Source: Diorhabda sublineata
Lineage: Eukaryota > Arthropoda > Insecta > Coleoptera > Chrysomelidae
Direction: 5' to 3'
Assembly: GCF_026230105.1 (NCBI RefSeq)
Contig: NC_079474.1
Location: 40,810,294 to 40,874,293, forward strand
DNA length: 64,000 nucleotides
Positions 21,719 to 33,654 of this stretch are shown piece by piece. Made by a program: the position numbers and the translations under genes. The notes beneath the pieces were generated by a model. That model was given only the letters and a program-made list of their open reading frames with translations, made no database searches and had not been told where the DNA came from. Every line of letters begins with the position of its first letter. Position 1 is the first letter of the stretch.

Positions 21719-22345
21719 ACATGACGGATCTCTTAGTCTGTCCGACATACTTCACATCACAATCATAACAGCTAATTTCATATATACCACTCTTATATGT
21801 ACTATAGTTGGATCTATAAACCAATTTAACACTCATTCTGTTGAAAACTCTTCCCAATCCTTTCGTGTAAACAAGACTGGAAGGTATCATAACGAATTTT
21901 TCTTGTTTTTCATTTCGGTTTTGGAAAAAGATTTCTTAAAACGTATATATAAGCTATATGCTCTTTAAACTGTACATCAACGGATCTCTTAGTCTGTCCG
22001 ACATACTTCGCATCACAATCATAACAGCTAATTTCATATATACCACTCTTATATGTATAGTTGGATCTATAAACCAATTTAACACTCACTCTGTTGAAAA
22101 TTCTTCCCAATCCTTTTGTGTAAACAAGACTGGAAGGTACCATAACGAATTTTTCTTGTATTTCATTTCGGTTTTGGAAAAAGATTTCTTAAAACTTATA
22201 TATAAGCTATATGCTCTTTAAACTGTACATCAACGGATCTCTTAGTCTGTCCGACATACTTCGCATCACAATCATAACAGCTAATTTCATATATACCACT
22301 CTTATATTTATAGTTGGATCTAAAAACTAATTTAAAACTCACATA
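21719..22345 (-). repeat. Tandem ~255-bp repeats encoding a PLE GIY-YIG endonuclease segment
   Basis: Three head-to-tail units, the third partial, start the shared CGGATCTCTTAGTCTGTCC at 21725, 21981 and 22234: spacings of 256 and 253 bp. Each encodes on the minus strand YKSGIYEISCYDCDAKYVGQ followed by TKRSVDVQFKEHI (best in unit 2). This is the GIY...YVG core of the GIY-YIG nuclease of Penelope-like elements, with the C-x-x-C pair characteristic of PLEs and the E-H near the helix. The catalytic Arg expected before x-x-E-H is Gln in unit 2. Unit 1 diverges after TKRSV. Units 1 and 2 differ by small indels (TATGTACTATAG against TATGTATAG), so the duplication is not very recent or one unit has degenerated. 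Confidence 0.85.
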
Positions 22346-22539
22346 TATTGATTTTATTCAACTTTAGTACAGAAATAAAACAATATATTTGAAAATAATC
22401 ATCCACATGAATATTTAGATAGACATAATTCTATCCAATCACAACATTTAAAAATCTGAAGCTATTATTAATTAAAAACAGGCCGAGTTCCAATTCGATC
22501 GAACTGCTTCGTCTTTATTTATAATTATCGTTTGGCATC

Positions 22540-22845
22540 CGTTTTAACACCTGTCACTACCCACTTTGCACACAAGTTTAAGTCTATTAGTATATCGTTT
22601 TAACCTAAGAGCAGACGAGAAATTTGTTGAGGGATGGCGATAGAGCATAATGTTCTCTACCAACTTTCTACGAAGACTAATGTGAGAAATCTCATAGGAA
22701 AGTTTAACACGTATAAATATAACTAATATAAACTTTCTGTAAGGATAAATGGTGTAATTATATAGAATAGTTCGTTGCGAAATTGAATTGTGGTCAATAA
22801 ATGCATACTCAGATAGTTTATCGCATTTATTATCAAATTTCACTG
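22540..22845 (-). pseudogene. Possible PLE C-terminal fragment
   Basis: A 99-codon minus-strand frame contains SEYAFIDHNSISQRTILYN and later YRHPSTNFSSALRLKR. These resemble the block after the GIY-YIG core in PLEs (A-E-H-x-x-x-x-H-x-I-x-x-x-x-T-K-I-L, then K-H-x-x-N-F-N-x-x-x-x-L). It lies upstream of the GIY-YIG units in reading order, the reverse of normal protein order, so it would belong to another copy. The similarity is weak. Confidence 0.4.
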
Positions 22846-22849
22846 TTCT

Positions 22850-23825
22850 TTTATGCTTTTATCCACTCTTTTTGCTGCTTTATTCATTTCTCGTTTTTAT
22901 GTTTCTTCCTCTCTCCTGTGTAACTGCTCTATCAAATATTTCCTGAGTCTTCCTTTCCTTCTTTTGTTATGTGTTTTAACTTCTGTCACTTTTTTTAATT
23001 AAGCTTTGTGGTAATATTCTCCTTTTTTATCCATACCAGCTGAACATCTCTCAACTATTACGTTTCCTATTGGTTCCTTTTTGAGCTTTTCCAGAATTAC
23101 CTCATTTCTTATCACGTCCTTCCTAATTTTTCCTGCTATCGCGCTTAGTTGTTATTTTTCTGTTTATCACCCAGGTTTCAATTTCATATTCTAATGTGTA
23201 AATGTTGTTTTATTTGGTTAGAGCATAGTATATAAAATTGCCTTCACTTCCTATCTTCGCTATTCCTATAGTTCCAGTTCCTGTTAAAATGAGTGCCAGT
23301 TATTCACATATTTCTATGCTCAGGTATTCTGTCGTCAACTTTTTCTTCCATTCTCTCAAATATATATATGTTATTACTATACTGTTTGCTTATACTAATC
23401 TGTATATTTTCACCAATTCTGGGTTTGTGTAGCCAATTAGTTTCTCCTATTTATTGTCCTTGTTGTTCACTGCTAAGTCTTTTCTGGCTTCACCTCCATC
23501 TCCAAAGTAGACTGTTCCGTCTATTTGAACCTTATCACTTACGTTTTAATTAACTCTTCTTCCTAGTCTCTTCTCCTCTCGTTAATATGTATATGTTTGT
23601 TTCCCTTTTTTAAATACACTCTGTTCCTTCTCCATTTCATTATCAATGTGTTTTCTTCCATTTATATCTATGATTCTCGTATTCATTTTCACACTAATAT
23701 ATTCTGCAATTTGAATAAATTTCAAACAAACTCCATTCAGAAATATTGATATTTGGTTACGACCACGATACATATAATCTAACCTAACCCTTATGCTGAA
23801 TTGTCGGCTCAAATTTGACACATCT
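22850..23825 (-). pseudogene. LINE (RTE-like) ORF2, RT thumb to C-terminus
   Basis: Minus-strand segments in order: FIQIAEYISVKMNTR and HIDNEMEKE (normally V-x-x-F-x-Y-L-G-x-x-I, I-x-x-E-I-x-x-R-I), GNSEDRK/GSEG with YALT, YEIETWVINRK (normally Y-G-x-E-x-W-x-x-x-K), KDVIRNEVILEKLKKEPIG (normally R-I-R-N-E-x-I-R), and HNKRRKGRLRKYLIEQL (normally G-R-R-x-x-G-R-P-R-x-x-W). This is the standard tail of endonuclease/reverse-transcriptase LINEs of the RTE-like type. The YADD box is not present. Frameshifts occur throughout. Confidence 0.75.
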
Positions 23826-24560
23826 CGCGCATAACGTCACGCTGGAATCCCAATGTTTTCTTGTCCATTAAGATTAAGTTAGACTTGTACGTATTTACCA
23901 TAGATTTATTACATATATGCTATTTACCGGATTTTTGTTGTGTGTTTGCGATATTTTTTTGTGTTTTGCTGCTTCGCCAGTATTCAAAACTATTGTAAAG
24001 TTGATGTAAATGTTATTATTTTCTTTTAAAAGATTGTACTTTTTATTATCATAATACCTGGTTAGCTGTAGATACATAGAAATCACTAATAGAAATACTA
24101 AAGAAACAACTATTAAATACTTTGGGTTTCCAAAAAATTAAATTGTGGATAGAAGCCTGTTGTCGACAGAAATAACTTGATCCAAAATATGGTAAATAAG
24201 TGTTGTAAATTACATTATAACACACTGATTGGAATTTATCTTCATATTTTGCTAGTAATCGTTCTGATGTGTTTTAAAATATGTATTTGAATACGATACC
24301 ACTTATTCACGTGTTTCATTTATTTCGAAGAAGATAATTCCATGTAATGAAAAGTGTCTTGGTTTAAGATATTGTTTATTTACCTATTTTTAATTCGCTC
24401 GAAGTAATTAATGAAATATATGTGAGAAATAATATTATTGCATTGAATAATTTCATAATTTTGCTAAAGAGTCTCTTATTTCACGGAACAGGCAGGAAAT
24501 TATATTTCTTGTAAACTGCACGTAGCCCCAAGAACGTGAAATTTAACTGGTAAATTCAAC
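23826..24560. other. Intronic sequence, nothing recognised
   Basis: No motif was found on either strand. Confidence 0.4.
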
Positions 24561-24565
24561 TATAT

Positions 24566-24760
24566 ATACAGAGTGAGTTTTAAGTATGGAACGCCTCAAT
24601 TACCTCGGATAAGGCTTATACAATTATAATAATTATTATAAATGTTTGTGTACGGCCGGTATTATGGTGGTATTTACATTGTTGTCAGATCTTTCCTTAT
24701 TATGGAAAAATAATGAACATTGTTATTTCAAATTGATCACCCTGTATATTTACCGTTAGA
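24566..24760. mobile_element. Short TIR element (MITE-like), about 190 bp
   Basis: The left end TATACAGAGTGAGTTTTAAG and the right end, reverse-complemented as TATACAGGGTGATCAATTTG, share the ATATACAGRGTGA terminus common in insect Tc1/mariner-like MITEs. It lies just left of a transposase fragment at 24801-25103 and may be one end of the same element. Confidence 0.5.
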
Positions 24761-24800
24761 AATCCTTAAGAAATACCAATTATTTTCAATGTGATATACT

Positions 24801-25103
24801 TTATACCATATGCCGATTTACGTATCCATTAATACAAAAAAAGACCTCATCGCAAAACATAACATTACTTAAAAAATTTGGATTGTTTTGATTGTAATAT
24901 TTTTCCATCATTATATCTGCACGTATATCGAAGTCGTCATCTGACAACTCTTGAACCAACATTACTTTGTATGGATGGAATTTATTATCACGTAAAATTT
25001 TCATTACGGATGTTTGCAAAATATCAAGTTTCCTGGATTGTCTAGTACTCAAGTGTGCATCGTCTTCTAACGTTTGTATCCAGAAGCGTATGTTTCTAAG
25101 CAT
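24801..25103 (-). pseudogene. Tc1/mariner-superfamily transposase fragment with first catalytic block
   Basis: An uninterrupted 100-codon minus-strand frame contains DAHLSTRQSRKLDILQTSVM, ILRDNKFHPYKVMLVQEL, DDDFDIRADIMME and NPNFLSNVMFCDEVFFCING, then YVNRH. This is the family pattern of an HTH end (S-T-R-x-I-S-x-x-x-x-I-x-x-x-S-V), L-x-x-x-x-x-H-P-Y, Q-E-L-x-x-x-D-x-x-x-R-x-x-F, and the first acidic block F-S-D-E-x-x-F-x-x-N-G-x-V-N-R-H. An internal segment after RAD/IMME is shortened. The second and third catalytic blocks are absent here. Confidence 0.82.
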
Positions 25104-26630
25104 GATATAATTCTCCTACAATAACAATTAGATTTTTTATAAATTTTTTTCAATGTATCTTCTATCTTATCTATCTAGGGAATCGATTACATAACTTTCT
25201 TTTTATGTTCCGCTCACTGAAAACTGACGTTTCGAAGTTTTAAATTGAATTTGGAAGAGAGAAAAATGTTGATAACATTCGTTAAGACTTTGGTTTAAAA
25301 ATTCAGTTTAGTTTATTGAAGGTAGACATAATTTCCATCAATTGTAGTCCAGTATTTTTTAAATATATTAACTAACTATATTTAAATTAGAATAAAAAAT
25401 TAATTACTAGTTACTGAAATGCTTTATGGGATCGTACAGCCCAGAAATTTAATTATTAGCTTTTAATATTGCCTAAAAGTTTGTTCGTCAAGTTTTCGGC
25501 GGGTACTAAATGCAATTTAATGTTTATATAAGAGAAAAGTTTTTCTAGTAAAACAAGTAAATAACCTTTTCCAGAAATGGCGTACAAGAAGGGAAGTTTT
25601 CTAACCGATTGCCACTTAAAGTTGAGTTTAGCGTAGAGACTTTAAAAAGTGCTCCGGAACTTGAAAAGTTTCGATGAGAAGCCTCAGCTACTGTCATGTA
25701 GATTTTTAACTTGAAATTTTTTGGTTTAATTCGAAACCAGAACAAATGGGGGACAGGTATATAAAACATTTTTATAGGTGTGGCTTTTCAAAGAAATATA
25801 TTTCCAATCTTAGCAATTATCCTCTATATTTTTCTCAGTGCAAGTAAACTACCAAAAAACGTCATCAAATAGCGTGCGATATAAAATGCCACTACAATCG
25901 TTGAAAGTTTTTTGTATTAGAGATTATAAATATAAAAATTAAACATTAGTAATAGCTCTCAGTTTATTTGATTGAAAGCAAATTGAGAAATTTATAGATA
26001 TGAATAAGATATAGTAGATGTTATATCACCATATTACAATCCATATTTAATTAAATTTTAGTTGTATTTTCCTTTTTCGTAGCTCATACAATTCAATTCA
26101 TCTAAAGTTGTCGATTCTCTTGCTCTGATTTCTGAAATTAACAATTTTAATCACATAACAATGCCCAAATACACAATACCTTTCTAATAATATCATTATA
26201 CCATACACATAAACTATAAAGTAACTTGGTATAGCTATCGACTAACAATAAAAATACAGAAACGGGAAAAAAATGAACTTTTTCCACACGAATATATAAC
26301 ATACATATATATTTTATATTTCACATATTTCCAATAGCTGAGTGAAAAGATATAAATTGTTAATTGTTAAATGCAGTGAGGACAATAATGCCCAAAATTA
26401 CTTGCGTTTCGGCACATCCACAGCATTCAGGAATTAAATTAAAAAAACTCGAGCTCCCTAAATGTTTTCTATGAGGAGATATCGCTACTAGACGGATGGA
26501 CGGACGAAATACTAGTAATATCTCTTTTTTTGTAAAAAATACGCTTAAAATCTCAAAAAGGTAGTTAGGGGAACAGTGACAAAAATATTGAAAGAAAACT
26601 ATAGTGTAGTAATTGTCAAACTTAAAATAC
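25104..26630. other. Intronic sequence, nothing recognised
   Basis: About 1.5 kb of AT-rich DNA. Frames at 25545-25769 and 26360-26632 (both minus) have no domain. Confidence 0.4.
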
Positions 26631-26639
26631 AATCAATGA

Positions 26640-26890
26640 CAAGTTTTTTTTGCCATTCTTTGGCACACATATACATTTTTATAGCCAGCACAAGAGGGTG
26701 AACCCTATTATAAGACGTGCTTTGGTAGCTGAATCCACAAGCTTGCACTTCTCCAAAGAAAGGAGCGAACTCAGTGTTCAAGAGCCATATCTGCCTGTCG
26801 AGAAGGTCTTGCATATATTGCTCTAGGTGCGATTATGTTGGGAAGTTTGGAAGAGTCAGATGAGCAACCTTTCTTCTATCCTCATAAAAT
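26640..26890 (+). repeat. Unidentified coding repeat, copy 2
   Basis: Homologous to 9595-9900 in the opposite orientation. The shared frame gives QRKERTQCSRAISACREGLA then YIALGAIMLGSLEES. The overlapping minus-strand 71-codon frame is a shadow, because conservation between copies follows the + frame. The protein is not recognised. Confidence 0.5.
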
Positions 26891-28090
26891 AAAATAATAT
26901 ATATTCTTATCGTAAAAGTGAGTATGTGTGAAGTGGTATATTTCGCTTTGTATCGTATGTTTTTATTGATGCATTATTCTCAACTGAAAAACACTTATTT
27001 CTCGCTCTAACAATACATTTACATATATTTCCACTTGTAGGAAAACAACTTCGACCTTTGAGAACCATTGTAAATTCAATTTAACTATGATTGATTGATA
27101 AATTGAAAACTCCAGATTTCAATGGATGACAATTTCGTGAAAGTAAAAGAATAATTAGAAATCGTTTGATTATCATCGTGGTTTCATACAAAGAAGAATT
27201 TATCAGATCAACCCATAAAATTATCAAATAATACTTATCTTTTCAGATTAAGTATACATATTTGGGGACTTTATAAGTCACATTGAATTTAATCTCTAAA
27301 TCACAGAAATGAAAATAGATCGGTTGCCGCCTAAACTAAATCCATCAACCTGTTAGTTTATTTTGCCGTATATTCATGTAAATCATTAATACTTTTAACT
27401 TCATTCACGCTGTAACTGCACTGGCAAATTGCCAGTAAGTTAATGATGCTCATCAAATTTTTAATAGACCTCGTAATTCATTTGAATATTCCAGTACGAA
27501 AACCAAAAAAATCCTAAAAACACATAGACTCTATATCCTTTTTCTCCTCACTCATCTTGAAGGAAGTCTATTTTGACACATTAGGCTACTTTTCTAATAA
27601 ACGTGTTTCAAATTACGACAAAAAGACAATAGTTGGAGCTCCTTGAAGAATCCTCACTCTTTCTACAAATATCATATCTTAGATATCGTCGTGGATGACA
27701 AATTTAAGAATATATCGTAAACATAACCACGATTATGTTTACCAGTATGTTTTTCAAATCATTGATGATCTTGGTGGCAAAATTAATCATCATCATGTAA
27801 TTCCACAGTGTGGAACACAACACATAGCATACGTTGCAAGCCTGCTAAAACTCGAAAAAATCCATTATTCAGTATGTTTATTATTTTATATTATATATTC
27901 AATATTTCACTGAGTTGTAGTTGAAATGGAAAGACACCACGTTCTACCAGTACCATTAAGAACATACCGATTAAAGTAACAATGGCCGAGAATCCAACTT
28001 CTTCTTTGCGTCCCTCAACCATTATCGATCGTTGGCTACCATTTTAGTTAGAATATTGATTACTATCGCTTTATTTATAGCTGCGCGGAA
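26891..28090. other. Intronic sequence, nothing recognised
   Basis: A 72-codon + strand frame at 27695-27913 shows no motif. Confidence 0.4.
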
Positions 28091-28094
28091 TAGC

Positions 28095-28375
28095 TCAGTT
28101 GTTAATTTCCCGAACCATGGACGATGTTCTGTTCCGACATATGCTTTGCGATTTCAAATGAAAAAGATCTTGTTTGAAAAGATGCGGATCACATGAACAG
28201 AATCTTTATAAGATACGTCTCTGCATATATCTTCAAACTGATGACGTTTTCTAAAGTTTTGTTCATGAACTCAAAAACTTCGGTATTTGTAAGCGTCCAT
28301 GCCTCTGCGCTATATACGAGCAATGGAAAGATGTGATATTTCGTACGCCGATCAGATTAAGATCACGGCTGCAAA
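28095..28375 (-). pseudogene. LINE (RTE-like) RT C-terminal fragment
   Basis: The minus strand reads LLVYSAEAWTLTNTEVFEFM then NKTLENV, matching V-L-L-Y-G-A-E-A-W-T-L-x-K-x-x-x-x-x-x-E-A-F-E-M of RTE-like LINEs. The stretch that follows retains only weak similarity and has stops. Confidence 0.55.
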
Positions 28376-28628
28376 CGTTTTAATTCTCCCTTGCTCATTA
28401 ATGATCGTTAATTACAATTATTTCTCCTTATGGTACATTTTGTTGCTTTATTATGATCATATATTTAGTCTTCTATGTATTAAGCTTTAGTCCCCAATTC
28501 TTGCAACATATAACAGACGACATAAGCTGGCTTATCAAAAAAGTCTCATAAGCGTATTGTTGACCAAGACACCTTCATCAACGAAAATATAACAACCCTT
28601 TTTACGATTTTTCGATATTTCACAAAAA

Positions 28629-28631
<3 letters not shown>
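28376..28631. other. Intronic sequence, nothing recognised
   Basis: Short AT-rich gap. Confidence 0.4.

Positions 28632-28664
<33 letters not shown>
28632..28664. repeat. (TA)n microsatellite
   Basis: About 16 uninterrupted TA units ending in TATTATTTAAATTATT. Length is likely to be polymorphic. Confidence 0.95.
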
Positions 28665-28667
<3 letters not shown>

Positions 28668-31600
28668 TAAATTATTCAAATTATAGCCAAACTCCACACT
28701 TTCTAATTCATTTTCGTAGTAAAAGTTCATCCCTTCTCTGAATTCTCAATTAATTCATTCACTTATCCATGGGAGCTCCACATATTCACTAAATAATTCC
28801 GCACGTTCTTGTGGTATCCATTCAAGCTGATAACACTTGTCTTTGAATTCCGAAACCTCAACCACATTTTCTCTTCGGTCCTTATCGTGTACTCTTCTAA
28901 CGAAATTAACGTAATTAAATTAGGTGACTATTTCTGATTTTGATAGTAGTACCATTGTATTAGATTTATCATTTTATATTCGATGTTTTTAATTCACAGA
29001 ATGACACGTGAAAATGTTTTTAATAGTATAGTTTGAAAAAAACACAATAATTTGATCTTTTTACTTATATAAATTGAATATATTTATCACAATCACTTGT
29101 TTGAAATTTTGTTTAGTTGGCACGTTCCTCTGTACTAAACGCATGTTTTAGCTGCTATCTAGTTTGTCTACGAAATACAACTATATGTTTTATTACAAAT
29201 CCTTTTTCTACAATATATAAAAAATATGTTTAAATTTGTTTCGTTACGGTAGGGCTTGAAATAGCAAGAAGAAATTATCTTTCATATCAAGAAAAAACAA
29301 CTTTCAACAGCTACCCCAATTTATTCTTTAGTAAAAATATTTTCTGAAGATAATCATCCTAGTTTAAAAAATTGAATCACTTGAAACATAGGGAATGTAA
29401 AATTTGAAATATTATCCTTTCAAGTACTTATCTAGCAGTACACTCTTCCACTTCCAATTTTGAATCCAATACTGGAAGCATTCCTTCGAAATGGATTTTA
29501 TCTGGGTAGATGCTAGGGGCGGTCTCACATCAGTTTCTTATTTAGCATAAATTTTTGTCTCGGGCCAACAGTAGCAGAGTATAAAGTTTAGAAAGGTGGA
29601 TTAGAATAGACAAAAAAGACTTTTGGCAACCAAAAATGCGCGAATCAAAAGTGACTCGTAACACGGCGCAGCGCATAGTCTAAAGCACTGATTTCAATCT
29701 ACTTTGTGATTCTCACACTATATAAGCTGCAAGATCTAGGAACTGCACGATTTTTTCTCTGTTTCAATAGTGTTCCCAATACTTTAGGCCCAATGTCAGA
29801 ATTATGGAAGTTTCACCAAATCAAACAATACTCTAAATGAGTGTTATATAATAGTGAAAGAAAATTCTTTCCCTGCTCTATGATGCTTAACTTAGCCTCA
29901 AATCAGCTACACTGGGCAACAAAAAAATTACGCGCCTTACAATGTTATGATCTACGATTTTTAAACAAGCATTGAGATCAGCGGTGATTTCAAAAAGAGA
30001 TCCAGCTTCCTTCAAGATGTGGAGAGTAATTTTTCAAACTGGACGTATTGAACTAAATATAGATAAAAAATAATTTTTGATTTGAGTACGCCTTCTTTTC
30101 TGTACTACCTTGTTCTTACCCAATTAGTGGAATAATACATTTCTAACATACTGAATGTCATAAATAGTAATGCAATGGTCGACTCGGAAAAATTCAGCAG
30201 ATGTGACCATTGAGAAGTATTAATGGTACTACGGTGCAAAAAATTTTGTTGCACGGTGCAGAGGTCCAGAGGTCCATTCTCCCACTCGGAATATTGTCTC
30301 TCATGGAAAATGTCTCGTATATCCTCACCAACAAAGACGTGTTCCACAAGTTACTGCAGACTTCGAATTTTTTTAATACAAACATGAAACCCGATCCAAA
30401 AATAAGCACCTTGAAATCATTGAGGAACTGTTAATTTAATTTCCTCGAATTTTGAATGGTAAGTTTCTTTTCAAATTGAATAACTTTTGAATTTTAATCC
30501 TTAGTTTTGTTATTCATAAAATTCTTCAGTTTTCAAGTTTGATTGATTTCACCAATAATCTTTTAATTCCTCTTTAGTTCTTCAATTTCCTTTGAAATTC
30601 CGATATGGACAGTTTAACCCCATGTACTTTTATGCTCCATGGGACCAATCCCAGCTTTCTATATATTTTTTCGCTATTTTGGCCATTCGGGCGCACTGTG
30701 CGGCGCGTTGCAAGGTGAAGAAGAAAGGCGTTGGCCTTCTTATTTACACATCATATCTCAAACGTTTCAACAAACAAGTTTCTTCCAGTTTTTTTTTTCA
30801 TTTTTATCTGTACTTGAGATTGGACATGTTCATCATAGAGAAATTTCGTAATCTTCATTGGAATTTGAAAGAGAACTGAATGTCATTGCATTGACGATAT
30901 AGGAACGATACCACAGAAGTGTCTATAGGAATATAGTGATAAATAGGAATAGGTTAAAATTCGTCAATGAGAATATGAGTTGAAATAAATGCAGTAACTA
31001 CCGTTATACAAATCGATCAACCTATTTTTAGATAATACCTTGTAAGATATATGCTACCGTTTTGATAATTCTGAACGTTCAATCCATAAGTATACTTTTT
31101 CATGAGATATATTTTTTTATAAATAAGCTATGTTTGCGTTTCAAGTATCTACATTGTGTAAAATGGAAATTAAACAATTCATCTGAACGTTACAAACATA
31201 TTAAGGCTAATATATTTTTACTTTGTCGTGCATTGTACGCGGTATTAGTGTCTGCATATTACACCTGTTTCTTTTTATATTCTCTCCCAAATCCATGCAT
31301 TCACTTTGTGTCGCCATCGCTTAAGCGTCGCACTAACGAGATTATCATAAAGAGCTAACGCGTTCTACACAGATTTTTAAATTTTTTCTCCATCTAAAAA
31401 TGTTATTAAGATATTTAGGAATATCCTTCAAATGTAATCTACTAAATTGACACAGAAACAGGGAAATTTAATAAAAAGATTGAATAAAATTATGGAAACT
31501 GATTTATATGGCTATCAATTGTAGAAATTGTTTTTATAAGGAAGAAAAAAACTTGCAATATCTTTGTCTTTTGACTAATTAAAACGGCAAATCGTTTGGT

Positions 31601-32045
31601 CGCGTGGTTTATTGAGCCTGAGAAGTAATAAATCATTTTGTTGATCTAAAATTTCTAGAGATGCGTATGTTCCGTATCATATGTATGTCGAATGATTATA
31701 TTTGATTGGTCTTTTGGTCTATTACAAAATATGGCTGTTTTCTGACCATGGAGAAATTAAATTGCACATAACAGTAATGAATTGCACGGGTGAATTTAAC
31801 TACAAAGACTTGCACATACAAACCCAAAAAAAGTTATGTTCTTTCGGCGCATGGCGACATTTGACTACCCTTTGTCATCTCATTCTGTGCTCCGAAGTCC
31901 TATCAAAGACATTTTATGGTTACTGTGTTTTGTTCACTTCTAAATAATTGAATATTAGACTTTTTCTATATTTCGGGGTGGAATGGCCGACCAAATACCA
32001 AAAAAATATTCTGTATTTTATGCTTTTTTGACTTTCGCAAGAGTT
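28665..32045. other. Long intronic stretch with little recognised
   Basis: About 3.4 kb without a convincing gene or repeat. A minus-strand frame at about 28745-28915 reads RREENVVEVSEFKDKCYQLE then WIPQERAELFSEYVELPWIS; the composition is protein-like but I do not recognise it. Frames at 30105-30434 and 30592-31358 show no domain. GC-richer patches at about 30270 and 30690 have no recognised role. Confidence 0.4.
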
Positions 32046-32049
32046 GTAA

Positions 32050-32170
32050 CGCAACCAATAATTGGAAGAAGACCGAGAGAAGATACCCTTAGAAGTAGAA
32101 GACGCCCACGGACTCGCTGGTCTGACAATATAAGAAGGTATAAGACGCTACTAGCTGTTTGATGATGGTT
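32050..32170 (+). pseudogene. LINE C-terminal tail fragment
   Basis: The frame reads RRPREDTLRSRRRPRTRWSD then NIRR, like the R-x-x-G-R-P-R-x-R-W-x-D-N-I-x-x end of many insect LINE ORF2 proteins. It is short and isolated. Confidence 0.5.
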
Positions 32171-32394
32171 ACGATAAGACATTCGTAATTTCTAAATATG
32201 ATTATTCTCTAGGTCAAATCCGGTAATTTTGATCTCTCTGATCAAGAATATCCACAAAATTGAATATATTCATGTCAATGGTAGAAGAAGAAGCGAATTC
32301 TTATAAAGTATTCAAGTCCTAAACCAACCGTAGTTAACAAGCAGGTCTTTGGGTCCGATGAGAATGAAGCCAATCATATGCGTCATACAAAATA

Positions 32395-32590
32395 TTTTTT
32401 TATCGTTTAATCACTGAAGATGAAAAATACGTGCGTGTCTTCAAACGAATCACCAAAATGTATGTTTGGTGGACTAACATCGGAATTGATCATTCTAAAG
32501 TTCTGAAAAATGGATAAACTTATGGTGCGGATCTTTATTGTGAACAATTCAATCGAGTGAAACAATCTTTAATTGTACCTAGAGTCTGCA
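32395..32590 (+). pseudogene. Mariner transposase fragment
   Basis: A broken frame gives ITEDEKYVRVFKRITKM, then NGXTYGADLYCEQFNRVKQS (X is a stop). These match the mariner first catalytic block (I-V-T-G-D-E-K-W-V) and the segment G-Q-T-I-N-A-D-L-Y-C-E-Q-L-D-R-L-K-Q. The stretch between them is largely deleted. Confidence 0.65.
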
Positions 32591-32865
32591 ACATATTCTT
32601 GTTCTTCCAATAGACCTCACAATTTTCTTTGAATTATGAGCTGGAGGATCTTATATTTTAGACCTTTTCACTTAACGAAGAATCTCTACGTCTCACATGA
32701 TATTCTGAGCATCCTATGGTAGGCCCTCATCTCGAGGACTTCCAGTCTTCTCTCGCAATATGCGTTGAGGGTCCAAACTTCTACACTATACAAGAGGGTC
32801 GGGATACATCTCTATCCAAGCTGCTAATTAATGCCGTTCTAAAGTTTTGTAATTGGAAAAATTAC
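32591..32865 (-). pseudogene. LINE (RTE-like) RT C-terminal fragment
   Basis: The minus strand reads LYSVEVWTLNAYCERRLEVL then EMRAYHRMLRISCE, the family pattern L-L-Y-G-x-E-x-W-T-L-x-x-x-x-x-x-R-L-x-x-x-E-M-x-x-Y-R-R-M-L-R-I-S-W. Downstream a degraded YKILQLIIQRK corresponds to L-L-Q-x-I-I-x-G-K. The overlapping 79-codon + frame (32716-32955) is a shadow. Confidence 0.7.
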
Positions 32866-33654
32866 AGATCATCTAAGAAACTAGAAACTTTGTGTTTGGT
32901 TATAAAAACATTAATGAACGAATTATTTCCAAGGAAGAATATTATCTCCAATTAGATATAAATACAACGAACACAATTTAGTGATTGGTTGATTTGATTA
33001 ACATATTTATAGACCTCAAGTTGTTTTTCTCTTTCAATATTGATTTTCTTGCAACTTAATTTGACATTTATGGATCTATCAATGAACGTTTCGCAGAGTT
33101 TTAAGTAAGAGACATTCATGTTTTGTTCGATAATATCTATAAACACAATTTTAAACACGATATTACCCGCTTTCATAATATACTTTCAACGACATTGTAA
33201 CTATAGCGATTTAAACACATAAATATGAAATAATTAAGCTGTTAACAATGACTTTATTAATTAGTTCTGCATAATAGTTGTTGGTAAGTGACACGCTATG
33301 TTTTCGAATGCCCGTAAGCTTTTAGTAAACATTTCATTTGTTTTGAGTTGAAATAAAACTTGTTACATAATTTAGCGATAAAGGGACCAATAATGCGTAG
33401 AAAATGTTTCAAGGATAAAGCTTACGAAAATATCCAATTAGTAGTTGATAATGTAGTGTGAGAAGGTGAGAAAGACTGCGAGGATAAACTGTAATTTATG
33501 AAGTGAAGAGGTTTATAAATTGCACTGGGTGCCTGGTTTCCATTTTTGTTAATCTAAAAATTTTTTATTGAAGTTCTTTTCGAAAATTTATTAGAAAAGG
33601 ATTGAATTTAATACTGCTAGGAACAATTGAGTGCTATTATAGGTAGATTACCAT
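32866..33654. other. Intronic sequence, nothing recognised
   Basis: No motif was found on either strand. Confidence 0.4.

Noticed and set aside
21719..22345. Regular direct repeats that could suggest a CRISPR array or satellite
   Set aside because: The unit is ~255 bp, has only 2.5 copies, is coding-derived (GIY-YIG) and lies in a eukaryotic intron.
22850..23560. Pyrimidine-rich + strand stretch that might be a splice regulatory tract
   Set aside because: Explained by the Lys/Arg-rich C-terminus of a LINE encoded on the minus strand.
30105..30434. Overlapping open frames on both strands near a GC-richer patch
   Set aside because: No motif, and three mutually overlapping frames with similar length argue for chance.
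32716..32955. 79-codon + strand frame
   Set aside because: Shadow of the RTE-like LINE fragment on the minus strand, which has clear RT C-terminal motifs.
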